DNA of 12,933 nucleotides from Bacteroidota bacterium (GTDB lineage: Bacteria; Bacteroidota; Bacteroidia; Cytophagales; Cyclobacteriaceae), in NCBI GenBank assembly GCA_023417955.1, contig JAEZDW010000041.1, positions 1 through 12,933 on the forward strand, written 5' to 3'. The number at the start of each line of letters is the position of its first letter. Position 1 is the stretch's first letter. The translations under genes and the position numbers were made by a program. This document shows positions 6,479 through 12,933 of the stretch, piece by piece. The notes beneath the pieces were generated by a model. It was not told the origin of the DNA and did no database searches. It was given only the letters and a program-made list of their open reading frames with translations.

Positions 6479-8935
6479 TTATTTTGAAACGATAGTTATT
6501 ACCTGACCGCGTTTTGTCTGAATATCATACAAATACGTCCCCGTCACCGCGGGTTCCCCCAGGGCTGCCTCGGAAGAAATAACCGGGGCAGCAGTTGCGT
6601 TGACCTGAAAGAATGCATTTGGGTTCTCGTCGCGTGAAGGCTTCAGTCGCCCCGCTATCGCTTTCATCTCATTTTTAGTTCGCAGGCGAAGGTTGCCGCC
6701 CAGGGTCGATTTAATCACAACCTTAACGGGTTTTCCACCTTCCCACTTCAAATCAACTATTTCGAAACCGCCGCGAGCGCGCAATCCGCTGACGCTACCG
6801 CGCACCCAGGCATCGGGCAATGCCGGTAAAAGAAATACTGATCCGTCGCTGCTCTGCATAAGCATTTCGGCAATTCCTGAGGTACAACCAAAATTTCCAT
6901 CAATTTGAAAAGGAGGATGCGCATCAAACAAGTTGTTATATGTTCCTCCACCGCCTTCGTTCGTACCTACAGGAGTAAGCTGATCCTGAATCAACTTTAA
7001 CGCACGATTGCCATCCAGCAGACGCGCCCACCAATTCACCTTCCAACCCATGCTCCATCCCGTCGAAACATCGCCTCTGTGAACAAGTGTGGTCTTCGCC
7101 GCGGAGTGAAGCTGCGGCGTGCGAAACGGAGAAATTTGATTTGAAGGAAACAATCCGTAAAGATGTGACACGTGACGATGTTTGTCTTCCGGATCATCGA
7201 TGTCATCGAGCCATTCCTGCAATTGACCGTGACGTCCGATATGCATCGGAGGAAGCAGATCGCGCATTCGCCTGAGCGTATCAACAAAGGCAGCATCTTT
7301 TTTCAATATTTCTGCAGCCGTTATCGCATTTGAAAAAACATCAAACACAATTTGATTATCCATAGTTGTACCTGCGTCCAATGACGATCCACCATGTGCC
7401 TGTGGTGCATTTTCCGGCGACATTCCCGGATTAACAATAAGCCACGATTTGGTTGGATGTTTGACAAGGAAGTCAACATAAAACTTAGCCGCTTCCCTAA
7501 GGACAGGATATACCGAGGCGAGATATTTCACATCACCGTTATATAGGTAATGTTCCCAGAGGTGTTGGCTTGTCCAGCTGCCACCGGCGCTCCAACATCC
7601 CCAGAACGCAGCGTCGACGGCGCCAGTAGCCCTCCAGATATCTGTATTGTGGTGGGCCATCCATCCCCGCGCGCCGTACATCACCCTGGCTGTCTCTCGC
7701 CCTGTTTCTGCCAACTCCTGAACCATTTTCAGAAACGGTTCGTGAAGTTCGGGGAGGTTCGTCTTTTCAGCAGGCCAGTAATTCATTTCCGCATTGATGT
7801 TGATGGTGTACTTGCTGTCCCAGGGCGGGCGCATACGATGATTCCAGATTCCCTGAAGATTTGCAGGTTGTCCTCCCGGTTGTGATGACGATATCAACAA
7901 ATATCTTCCGAACTGGAAGTAGAGCGTTACAAGCTGTGGGTCTGATACTGCATTGAAGGATCGAAGGCGTTCATCTGTCGGAAGGGATGACGCCTTGCTG
8001 TTGCCCAGATCAAGCTTGACACGATTGAATAATTTCTGATAAGCATCGACATGGTCGGACAGCATTTTTTCATAGCTCCTCTGAAATGCGTTGTCGAGTA
8101 GTGCGTAGGCTTTCGCATTTTCATCGTCACTTAAATCGTCATATTTTTTGAAGTTCGTGGCAATTGAAATGTAGACGGTGACGGCGTCTGCGTTGCTGAC
8201 AACCAGTGATGTGTCCGAAGGAGAAACAGAGCCTCCTTCAACGTTAAGGCGGGCGATTGCCTTAAAGCGAACCTTACCTTCAACACCTTCATGACTCGTT
8301 GTAACACCACTTATGGTTAATTCTTTATTGCGAGAAACACCAATCGTCGCATCGGGTTGAGGTGTAGAAAACGACGCTGTAAAAGAAATACTTTTTGGTT
8401 TGGAGGCTGTTAGTCGTATGGCGACCACACCGTCCGCCAGCGATGCGATTACCTCGCGCGTGAAGGTAGTTTGGTCAACGTTATATGTGGTTGTCGCGAC
8501 GGCCCTTTCGATATCGAGCTCACGCATGTATTCGGTGAAACGCCCGTGTTCCGGCATCGAAAGGTGAAGACTTCCAACGGGCTGAAACATTTGCCCATGT
8601 GATGATTTTGAAATGATGGCTTCGTTGGCGAGCGCTTCCGCTTCCTTGTGTTTACCTTCGAAAATCAGGCGTCGAATTTCAGGAAGCGCTGCCAGTGATT
8701 TTGGGTTGTCGTTTCGGTTAGGACTCCCGCTCCAAACAGTATGTTCATTCAACTGAACCCTTTCGTTAACTACATTGCCGTACACCATCGCGCCCAGCCT
8801 TCCATTACCGACCGGTAGCGCATTCTCCCAGGTATCACCGGAAGGTTTGGAATACCAGAGACGGAGGCGCGAATCCTGACAAAGTCCGGAAATAATCGGG
8901 CAACAAACAGCGATGGTAAACAGCAGGCTCCTCAT
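6479..8935 (-). CDS. Glycoside hydrolase family 95 enzyme (alpha-L-fucosidase or, more likely, alpha-L-galactosidase)
   Basis: An 818-residue exported GH95 enzyme, an inverting exo-enzyme on terminal alpha-L-fucose or alpha-L-galactose. A signal peptide covers about 1-20. The N-terminal beta-sandwich (22-290) opens with the family signature ALPVGNGRLGAMVYG (39-53) and VQLNEHTVWSG (60-70). The (alpha/alpha)6 barrel carries YTININAEMNYWPAE (376-390), GWMAHHNTDIW, NPGMSPENAP (502-511), HRHVSHLYGLFPSNQI and FQIDGNFG (676-683). By comparison with Bifidobacterium AfcA, Asn379, Asn381, Glu508 and Asp679 correspond to Asn421, Asn423, Glu566 and Asp766. Thr377 takes the place of AfcA His419; from memory, Thr marks alpha-L-galactosidases such as the Bacteroides ovatus enzyme, so L-galactose on glucuronoarabinoxylan is a plausible target beside fucose on xyloglucan. 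A beta-sandwich tail follows (about 690-818). First gene of the cluster; its promoter must lie in 8936-9258. Confidence 0.9.
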   Translation of the reverse strand: MRSLLFTIAVCCPIISGLCQDSRLRLWYSKPSGDTWENALPVGNGRLGAMVYGNVVNERVQLNEHTVWSGSPNRNDNPKSLAALPEIRRLIFEGKHKEAEALANEAIISKSSHGQMFQPVGSLHLSMPEHGRFTEYMRELDIERAVATTTYNVDQTTFTREVIASLADGVVAIRLTASKPKSISFTASFSTPQPDATIGVSRNKELTISGVTTSHEGVEGKVRFKAIARLNVEGGSVSPSDTSLVVSNADAVTVYISIATNFKKYDDLSDDENAKAYALLDNAFQRSYEKMLSDHVDAYQKLFNRVKLDLGNSKASSLPTDERLRSFNAVSDPQLVTLYFQFGRYLLISSSQPGGQPANLQGIWNHRMRPPWDSKYTININAEMNYWPAEKTNLPELHEPFLKMVQELAETGRETARVMYGARGWMAHHNTDIWRATGAVDAAFWGCWSAGGSWTSQHLWEHYLYNGDVKYLASVYPVLREAAKFYVDFLVKHPTKSWLIVNPGMSPENAPQAHGGSSLDAGTTMDNQIVFDVFSNAITAAEILKKDAAFVDTLRRMRDLLPPMHIGRHGQLQEWLDDIDDPEDKHRHVSHLYGLFPSNQISPFRTPQLHSAAKTTLVHRGDVSTGWSMGWKVNWWARLLDGNRALKLIQDQLTPVGTNEGGGGTYNNLFDAHPPFQIDGNFGCTSGIAEMLMQSSDGSVFLLPALPDAWVRGSVSGLRARGGFEIVDLKWEGGKPVKVVIKSTLGGNLRLRTKNEMKAIAGRLKPSRDENPNAFFQVNATAAPVISSEAALGEPAVTGTYLYDIQTKRGQVITIVSK

Positions 8936-9258
8936 AAGTGTATAATTAACACTAAATATCTGAAATTCCTCCGATAAACCAATCCCATTATGCCCCGGAC
9001 GAATTATGTGGTTTTTTTTCGGACTGGTTATCAGTGTTTTCGCACCGTATCGGACGTTGCTTCACATAGATCCTAAACTTGTGTGCACAGCAATAGTGCC
9101 AACAATTATCAAATTAAAGGCAGGGATGCGCTCACATATTCACCTATGTGCTTTATGTGCTTATAAAGGAATACCTGGAAGGCTTTCTGAATCCGATTGT
9201 CGGGAACACGTGTGACAGAACAATCCCAGACATTATCAATCCTGAGACGCCATGGTCA
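8936..9258. promoter_or_regulatory. 323-base non-coding region upstream of the GH95-GH51-GH43 cluster
   Basis: No credible gene is seen; short plus-strand frames here have unconvincing composition. The region must hold the promoter of the hydrolase cluster, but I find no full TTTG-19-TAnnTTTG pair. It contains: an inverted repeat CACATA/TATGTG (9133-9150); a tandem 9-base repeat TATGTGCTT (9145-9162); the perfect 8-base palindrome ACACGTGT (9206-9213) enclosed by GATTGT/ACAATC arms (9195-9200, 9220-9225), which could form the 3' hairpin of the upstream barrel gene, though without a T-run; and GGAGGAA about 35-40 bases before the GH95 start, too far to be its ribosome site. Confidence 0.45.
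9133..9162. repeat. Inverted plus tandem CACATA/TATGTG repeat, possible operator
   Basis: CACATA (9133-9138), six bases, TATGTG (9145-9150), then a second TATGTG (9154-9159) within two tandem copies of TATGTGCTT. Three half-sites with regular spacing are typical of a dimeric or AraC-like regulator site; it lies about 200 bases upstream of the GH95 start. No regulator gene is in view. Confidence 0.35.
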
Positions 9259-10488
9259 TCAGAATATCGTATAGCCCACGATCAGCGACGATGTTGTGTA
9301 GTCTGTACTCCAGAAACCATAGCCACTCATTATTTCGCGTTCTGTGTGAATTCTGAGTTCAACACCGAGGCGGTTCTTAAATTTATAGCCCACACCGACG
9401 GCAAAATTGGTTTCGGGATCAAGCGGGAAACGATTGATTAATGATCCATCGGCCCTGGTTTGTTCGATGCTCGGATCGTCGACGGGAACGTCTACCAAAA
9501 TGAACGCATTGACGAAGACCTTGGATCCTTCTGTGAGGAAGAAGTAATGCCTGACGCCAATGGGAATTTCTATAGACGAGTAGTTTACATCGGCAACCAG
9601 CAAACCTCCGGATACGTCGGGGCTCGGTCGTTGCTTCGTCATTTTGAAGAAACGATACGTAGGTTCAATGACAACTCCCCACTTGTTTTTATTAAAGGGC
9701 AAAATATATTCCGCTTCAAGTCCAAGCCTGAAGGTTTGCTTGCTGCCAAAATCCATATCCATCGCGTCTGTCTGGCTGTTATTCATTGAGAAGCTCGCTA
9801 ACGTCAAGCCCGGTCTTACACTCACGTGAATCTTACCCCGTTTCTTTGCAGCGTCGTGCAGTGTGTAATCTGATTTTACGCATTCATTGTATTTGATAAA
9901 AAACTTCTTCATCGCCCGCGGTGTGTAATCGAGATCATCAACATCGCTCGTCGTTATTCCCGCGCACTTGAACTCATTATGAAGCTGTTGTCTGAAATGG
10001 TTGTTGACTCCCACATTGTGATCCTTAGCCAGGTATTTTTTATAGACCAGCTGTGTTATTTCCGATCCCGCCAATGAATAGAAAAACCGGATGAGACCTC
10101 CATCCACGTACTGATACAATGTACCATTGCCCTGGATAAGGACCTGCAGAAAGAGTTTCTCCTCTTCAAAAATCGGACTCCTCTCTGCGCTCATTTTACT
10201 CAGCTGATCGGAAGACCTGTCCATTTGCACGTCCGCTGTTACATAGCGTTTACCACCGTTCACACCAAATTCGAGTACAGTTTCTGTGTTACCTTTCTCA
10301 ACCGGACCATCTTCCGTGAGTTTGTAGTCAAACGTGGCGGGATTGCTTCGCCAGTCGGAGTTTCTTATCAGGCACTCAATACGTTGATTTGAATTGTTGA
10401 CAAAATATCCGTTTTCGAAAACAATCTGCGCCTGCAGAGTTACAACGGATAGGCTAATACATAGCACATAAAGGGCGACTTTACGCAT
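9259..10488 (-). CDS. Outer-membrane beta-barrel protein (PorT-like) with a Bacteroidota-specific N-terminal domain
   Basis: A 409-residue outer-membrane protein of unknown role. A signal peptide covers 1-20 (cut before Gln21, LQA-Q). Residues about 22-205 form a conserved domain I know only from Bacteroidota: GYFVNNSNQRIECLIRN and a DW-NP-F-YK strand, then LEFGV, VQMDRSSDQLSKM, LFLQVLIQG, FFYSLAG, QLVYKKYLAKDHNVGVNNHFR and KFFIKYNEC. Residues about 218-409 are alternating amphipathic strands (PGLTLASFSM, LGLEAEYILPF, VVIEPTYRFF, IEIPIGVRHYF, VFVNAFILVDV, FAVGVGYKF, LGVELRIH, SSLIVGYTIF), ending in a C-terminal Phe as expected for insertion by the Bam machinery; this matches the PorT/OMP_b-brl_2 type. 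Some database entries of this build carry a misleading tRNA-modification GTPase name; no GTPase motif is seen. It lies 323 bases upstream of the hydrolase cluster and 118 bases after the AI-2E gene, so it is probably a separate unit. Confidence 0.8.
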   Translation of the reverse strand: MRKVALYVLCISLSVVTLQAQIVFENGYFVNNSNQRIECLIRNSDWRSNPATFDYKLTEDGPVEKGNTETVLEFGVNGGKRYVTADVQMDRSSDQLSKMSAERSPIFEEEKLFLQVLIQGNGTLYQYVDGGLIRFFYSLAGSEITQLVYKKYLAKDHNVGVNNHFRQQLHNEFKCAGITTSDVDDLDYTPRAMKKFFIKYNECVKSDYTLHDAAKKRGKIHVSVRPGLTLASFSMNNSQTDAMDMDFGSKQTFRLGLEAEYILPFNKNKWGVVIEPTYRFFKMTKQRPSPDVSGGLLVADVNYSSIEIPIGVRHYFFLTEGSKVFVNAFILVDVPVDDPSIEQTRADGSLINRFPLDPETNFAVGVGYKFKNRLGVELRIHTEREIMSGYGFWSTDYTTSSLIVGYTIF

Positions 10489-10559
10489 AACATTATTAGG
10501 TTAGAGTAGAAATTCTCGAGGTAAGGTACAACCCGATTAACAATTTTCAAGGGGTTCCT

Positions 10560-10586
10560 GCCAGCAAATGCTCACAGCCTGCTGGC
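10560..10586. other. Hairpin downstream of the AI-2E family gene
   Basis: GCCAGCA (10560-10566) and TGCTGGC (10580-10586) form a perfect 7-bp GC-rich stem with a 13-base loop, 21 bases after the AI-2E stop. On the minus strand no T-run follows, so it is not a classical intrinsic terminator; it may protect the 3' end or help termination. Confidence 0.4.
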
Positions 10587-10606
10587 CCAAAAACAACACT
10601 GTAAGA

Positions 10607-11677
10607 CTACTCACTCGGCACTTCACCTGTCTCCGACAATATTACCGCGATAAAACGCGTAGCAGGGAAACGCGAGGCTGTGATCACCATCACCGAAGTA
10701 ATCGGTACCGAGAGGATCATCCCGGTGATGCCCCAAATGATGCCCCAGAACGTCAACGCCAGCAGAACTCCGAGAGGACTCAGATTTAGAGTCTTTCCCA
10801 TCACCTTGGGTTCAAGAATATTACCAACTCCGACCTGAACAACTTGAATCGCCAGAAACACCCAAATGAACATCGCAAAAGATTGAAACTGAAAAACGGC
10901 AAATGCTGCGGGTAACAAGGTCGCAATGAATGAACCGATATATGGAATATAGTTCAGCAGGAAAATGATAAATGCCCAAAGAATCGGGAAATCCACGCCG
11001 AATGAAATGAGGATTACGTAGCTGACAATACCGGTGAGAATACTCATCCAGGTTTTTACAATTAGATACGTTCTGACTGATCCGTGTATCTGACGCAAAA
11101 TGCTGCGGAAACTTTCAATGCGCGACGAGTCTGTGCTTAGCATGGCCATCTTGCGCCTAAAAAGTGTGTCCTCAGCGAGGAGGAAAAATACGTAAATGAT
11201 AATTAAGAAAATGTCACCCGCGATTGCGGAAAGGCTGTTTATGAAACTTGCGACAACAGGATTGAAATCGAAAGTCTGGACAGTATTTATAATGCGTTGC
11301 TGAATGTCTTCAAACCCTTCAACTTGTTCTATGTTTGCGATCATTTCGCGAAAACTGCGGAAGTAATCGGGAAGTCGCTGCCTGATCAACTCCAGGTTAT
11401 AGGAGATAATTTCAATTACTCCGATAACTACCATTATGATAATCACGAATGCAAGCGCCGTGACGAGCCATCGCGGCATTCGCCTGCCTTTAAATGTAAT
11501 CCTCGAACCTGCCTCCCGTAACTCAAAAATGAAGTACCATACCATCACCGCCAGGATGAATGGTTGCAGGAAGCTGCTGAAATAAACTAGGCAGAACATG
11601 ACGATGCTTGCAACGATCAGTGCTGCTGCAATTCGTTCAATATTAATCCTTTTATTTGGTTGGGGCGCCGCTTCCAT
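10607..11677 (-). CDS. AI-2E/PerM family inner-membrane protein
   Basis: A 356-residue polytopic membrane protein of the AI-2E family (PF01594; TqsA, PerM, YtvI relatives). Members act as exporters or antiporters, some for autoinducer-2 and some for Na+/H+; substrate cannot be told here. The expected layout is present: a short basic N-terminus, two hydrophobic blocks at 15-55, a helix at about 68-92, a soluble amphipathic linker (about 93-155, IRQRLPDYFRSF and following), helices at about 163-187 and 210-335. The family signatures are LLNYIPYIGSFIATLLPA (241-258), VGNILEPKVMGKTLNLSP (285-302) and LTFWGIIWGITGMILSVPIT (309-328). Length and start (ATG 11677) fit the family. It stands alone between a weak terminator and the barrel gene. 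Confidence 0.92.
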   Translation of the reverse strand: MEAAPQPNKRINIERIAAALIVASIVMFCLVYFSSFLQPFILAVMVWYFIFELREAGSRITFKGRRMPRWLVTALAFVIIIMVVIGVIEIISYNLELIRQRLPDYFRSFREMIANIEQVEGFEDIQQRIINTVQTFDFNPVVASFINSLSAIAGDIFLIIIYVFFLLAEDTLFRRKMAMLSTDSSRIESFRSILRQIHGSVRTYLIVKTWMSILTGIVSYVILISFGVDFPILWAFIIFLLNYIPYIGSFIATLLPAAFAVFQFQSFAMFIWVFLAIQVVQVGVGNILEPKVMGKTLNLSPLGVLLALTFWGIIWGITGMILSVPITSVMVITASRFPATRFIAVILSETGEVPSE

Positions 11678-11793
11678 ATATGATCAAGTATACATAAAAA
11701 TACTGACAACCGGGCCTCGATCTTCATCCACACACGCACCCCTGGCCCCTGAAGTTATACCGCACGAATCCAGCCGACAAGAATGGTAAGTTG

Positions 11794-11827
11794 AAAAAAA
11801 AACTCGAGCCTCAATCCAACAAGTTCT
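11794..11827 (-). terminator. Weak intrinsic terminator after dnaX and the DUF3817 gene
   Basis: On the minus strand AGAACTTG pairs with CGAGTTTT (two G-T pairs, 13-base loop), running into nine T (plus 11802-11794). The stem is AT-rich and only moderately stable, but the T-run and the place between DUF3817 and the AI-2E gene fit termination. Confidence 0.35.
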
Positions 11828-11897
11828 GCCATCGCCTAAAAGGTTTCCCTTCGGGCTTTCCGCCACAAACACGCTGCGTTGAACTGCACGCGATGTC

Positions 11898-12191
11898 CTA
11901 TGCTGATAATGCGCGCTTCCTTACCCGCTGATCAACAAAGAAAGGTAGTATTGGCAGAAATGCCGCAGCGAAACACCATAGTACGAGTGTGAAAGGTAAG
12001 CGGTAGCGAATCCAGCACAACGCCAACAGCGCCATGTATTCCATGAAGAGAACGCCGTGCGCCCAGCCAACTAACTTCACCGCAATTGGCATATCAAGAA
12101 AATACTTCAACGGCATCGCTACGCAAAGCAGAAGCAGATATGAAATGCCTTCAATTATTGCTGTCGTTGTAAAAATTCTCAGGAGGTTCAT
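11898..12191 (-). CDS. DUF3817 small integral membrane protein (YdzA-like)
   Basis: A 97-residue protein with the DUF3817 (PF12823) layout of three membrane helices. An N-terminal helix carries the family motif IIEGISYLLLLCVAMPLKY (12-30), a middle helix VKLVGWAHGVLFMEYMALLALCW (38-60) the HG.LF motif, and a third helix spans about 66-87, with a basic C-terminus (QRVRKRALSA). No biochemical role is known for the family. It starts 27 bases after the dnaX stop in the same direction and is probably co-transcribed with it. Confidence 0.85.
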   Translation of the reverse strand: MNLLRIFTTTAIIEGISYLLLLCVAMPLKYFLDMPIAVKLVGWAHGVLFMEYMALLALCWIRYRLPFTLVLWCFAAAFLPILPFFVDQRVRKRALSA

Positions 12192-12218
12192 GAAGAAAGA
12201 AACAAAGATTCTTAGGTA

Positions 12219-12933
12219 CTAGAAATCAGTATCGAGTCCGAGCCTGTCCTTTAATTCGCGCAGCATAGGGTTCCGTGCCACCAGGTAGTCGAACTTCTCT
12301 CGATTGGTATAAATGACCTTGCGTTGTTCAGTCTCGCGCAACTCACCTGTCACATGTATACTTTGGTTTCGGAGCCTGTCACGCAAAAACGTTGTCAGAT
12401 CACTGCGGATGTTGGTCAGGATCGTTTCCTGAACCGGATTATGCAACGGTATGGTTATGCGATTATCGGTGAGCTCGTATTCCTGGTTGAGCAATTGATA
12501 GTCCGCCTGGTAGACCTTCCGCGTTTCAGCGTAGGCATTCCACACGTCTTTGAGTTGCTCAGGTGAAAACGGCATATCCGGTTCGCGCTGAACTTCCTGG
12601 GTAGTAGTCTGCTCTTTCTTCGTTTCTACTTTAAGGAGGTTAGTCAGCCTGACCGTTGTTTTTGGTGCGTCCTTGAATTTAGATTTCTCCGCGAAATCGG
12701 GCTTGGTAGATATGAGTGGTGCCGCCGTACCGTTGGCAGTTTTTTCAACAGAAACTTCTGTTCCGGAGGGCGTACGCGACGGCGGAGTGGTCTCAACCGC
12801 GTTGGTAGTCTCTGATTTTACATCAGTTTTTTTTTTAACCCTACCTCAGCGGTAAGGGCACCATCGCCGATAAGTTGTCCGGCGGGAATAACACCTGAAA
12901 TATGCGCCATTTTCATCAGCGCAAGCTCAACAG
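12219..12933 (-). CDS. dnaX: DNA polymerase III subunit gamma/tau, C-terminal part, with a -1 frame change at an A10 run
   Basis: The 3' part of the clamp-loader gene; the ATPase domains lie outside the window. Codons from 12931 read VELALMKMAHISG, the usual end of domain III, then a linker GVIPAGQLIGDGALTAEVG, reach ten A (plus 12836-12827) and stop at TAA 12820-12818 (LKKKLM-stop). The -1 frame from ACT 12827 runs open for 202 residues to TAG 12221-12219: a Thr/Lys/Pro-rich linker (about 80 residues), then a folded tau C-terminal domain (MPFSPEQLKDVWNAY, LTDNRITIPLHNPVQE, TNREKFDYLVARNPMLRELKDRLGLD). That domain is intact, so the gene works as tau if the ribosome or polymerase slips by one base, or if the genome really has eleven A. 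An SD-like GAGGTAGGG (12847-12839) precedes the run and a hairpin (12826-12812) follows it at once. The zero-frame product would be a gamma-like short form. Confidence 0.82.
12812..12847 (-). promoter_or_regulatory. Candidate slippage cassette in dnaX: SD-like element, A10 run, abutting hairpin
   Basis: In the direction of transcription: GAGGTAGGG (12847-12839), two T, ten A (12836-12827), then CTGAT-GTAAA-ATCAG (12826-12812), a perfect 5-bp stem with the zero-frame TAA partly in its loop. The order (upstream SD-like stimulator, A-rich slippery run, downstream stem) is that of the E. coli dnaX frameshift site, but the run is longer and homopolymeric as in Thermus, where transcriptional slippage is used. 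The short stem is weak. Confidence 0.5.

Noticed and set aside
9006..9215. Plus-strand frame of 69 codons opening with a hydrophobic segment
   Set aside because: No ribosome site or family match, and it runs against every gene in the window; the hydrophobic start comes from a T-run.
10560..10586. Hairpin as an intrinsic terminator of the AI-2E gene
   Set aside because: The T-run lies before, not after, the stem in the direction of transcription; kept only as an unexplained hairpin.
12180..12222. Plus-strand AGGAGG followed by ATG, looking like a strong ribosome site and start
   Set aside because: The frame is only about ten codons (MKKETKILRY) and is the reverse of the DUF3817 start region; chance resemblance.
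1..12933. A complete CBASS or other defence island around the STING-like gene
   Set aside because: No CD-NTase, TIR, nuclease, Cap2/Cap3 or mobile-element gene is seen, and the other genes look like housekeeping or catabolic functions; only the single receptor-like gene remains.

Overview
The window looks like chromosomal DNA from a Bacteroidota bacterium, probably of the Cytophagales type (inferred from protein style, not from a marker gene). The signs are a Bacteroidota-style promoter (TTTG, 19 nt, TAnnTTTG), an outer-membrane barrel protein with a domain I know only from this phylum, exported plant-glycan hydrolases and the style of the DnaX C-terminus. Every gene I can support lies on the minus strand, so the window reads from its high-numbered end to its low-numbered end. 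I see no tRNA, rRNA, CRISPR array, transposase or prophage gene.

In transcription order: (1) 12933-11898 holds the 3' part of dnaX (clamp-loader gamma/tau) and a small DUF3817 membrane protein, then a weak terminator. dnaX is split by a run of ten A residues: the zero frame ends just after the run, and the tau C-terminal domain lies in the -1 frame. (2) 11677-10607 is an AI-2E/PerM-family membrane protein. (3) 10488-9259 is a two-part outer-membrane barrel protein. (4) 8935-2840 is a tight three-gene cluster, GH95 - GH51 - GH43, with 27 and 18 nt gaps. All three proteins carry export signals and together could strip L-fucose or L-galactose, L-arabinofuranose and xylose from plant hemicellulose. 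No SusC/SusD pair or regulator is in view. A hairpin with a T-run follows GH43. (5) 2656-1327 encodes a Tat-exported NIF3-family metalloprotein and, four bases later, an unrecognised membrane-anchored protein of 141 residues. (6) 1240-518 encodes a protein with an N-terminal membrane segment and a region that reads like the prokaryotic STING domain (the cyclic-dinucleotide receptor of CBASS defence), under its own good promoter and with no CD-NTase in view. (7) 403-1 is a GNAT acetyltransferase, cut by the window edge and carrying a one-base frameshift.

Most worth checking are the orphan membrane STING-like protein and the dnaX slippery run, which here would need slippage to make the long form, the reverse of E. 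coli. Both frame breaks (dnaX and GNAT) are repaired by adding one base, so assembly indels must be excluded first. The GH95 enzyme has Thr where, as I recall, fucosidases have His, which points to alpha-L-galactosidase activity.
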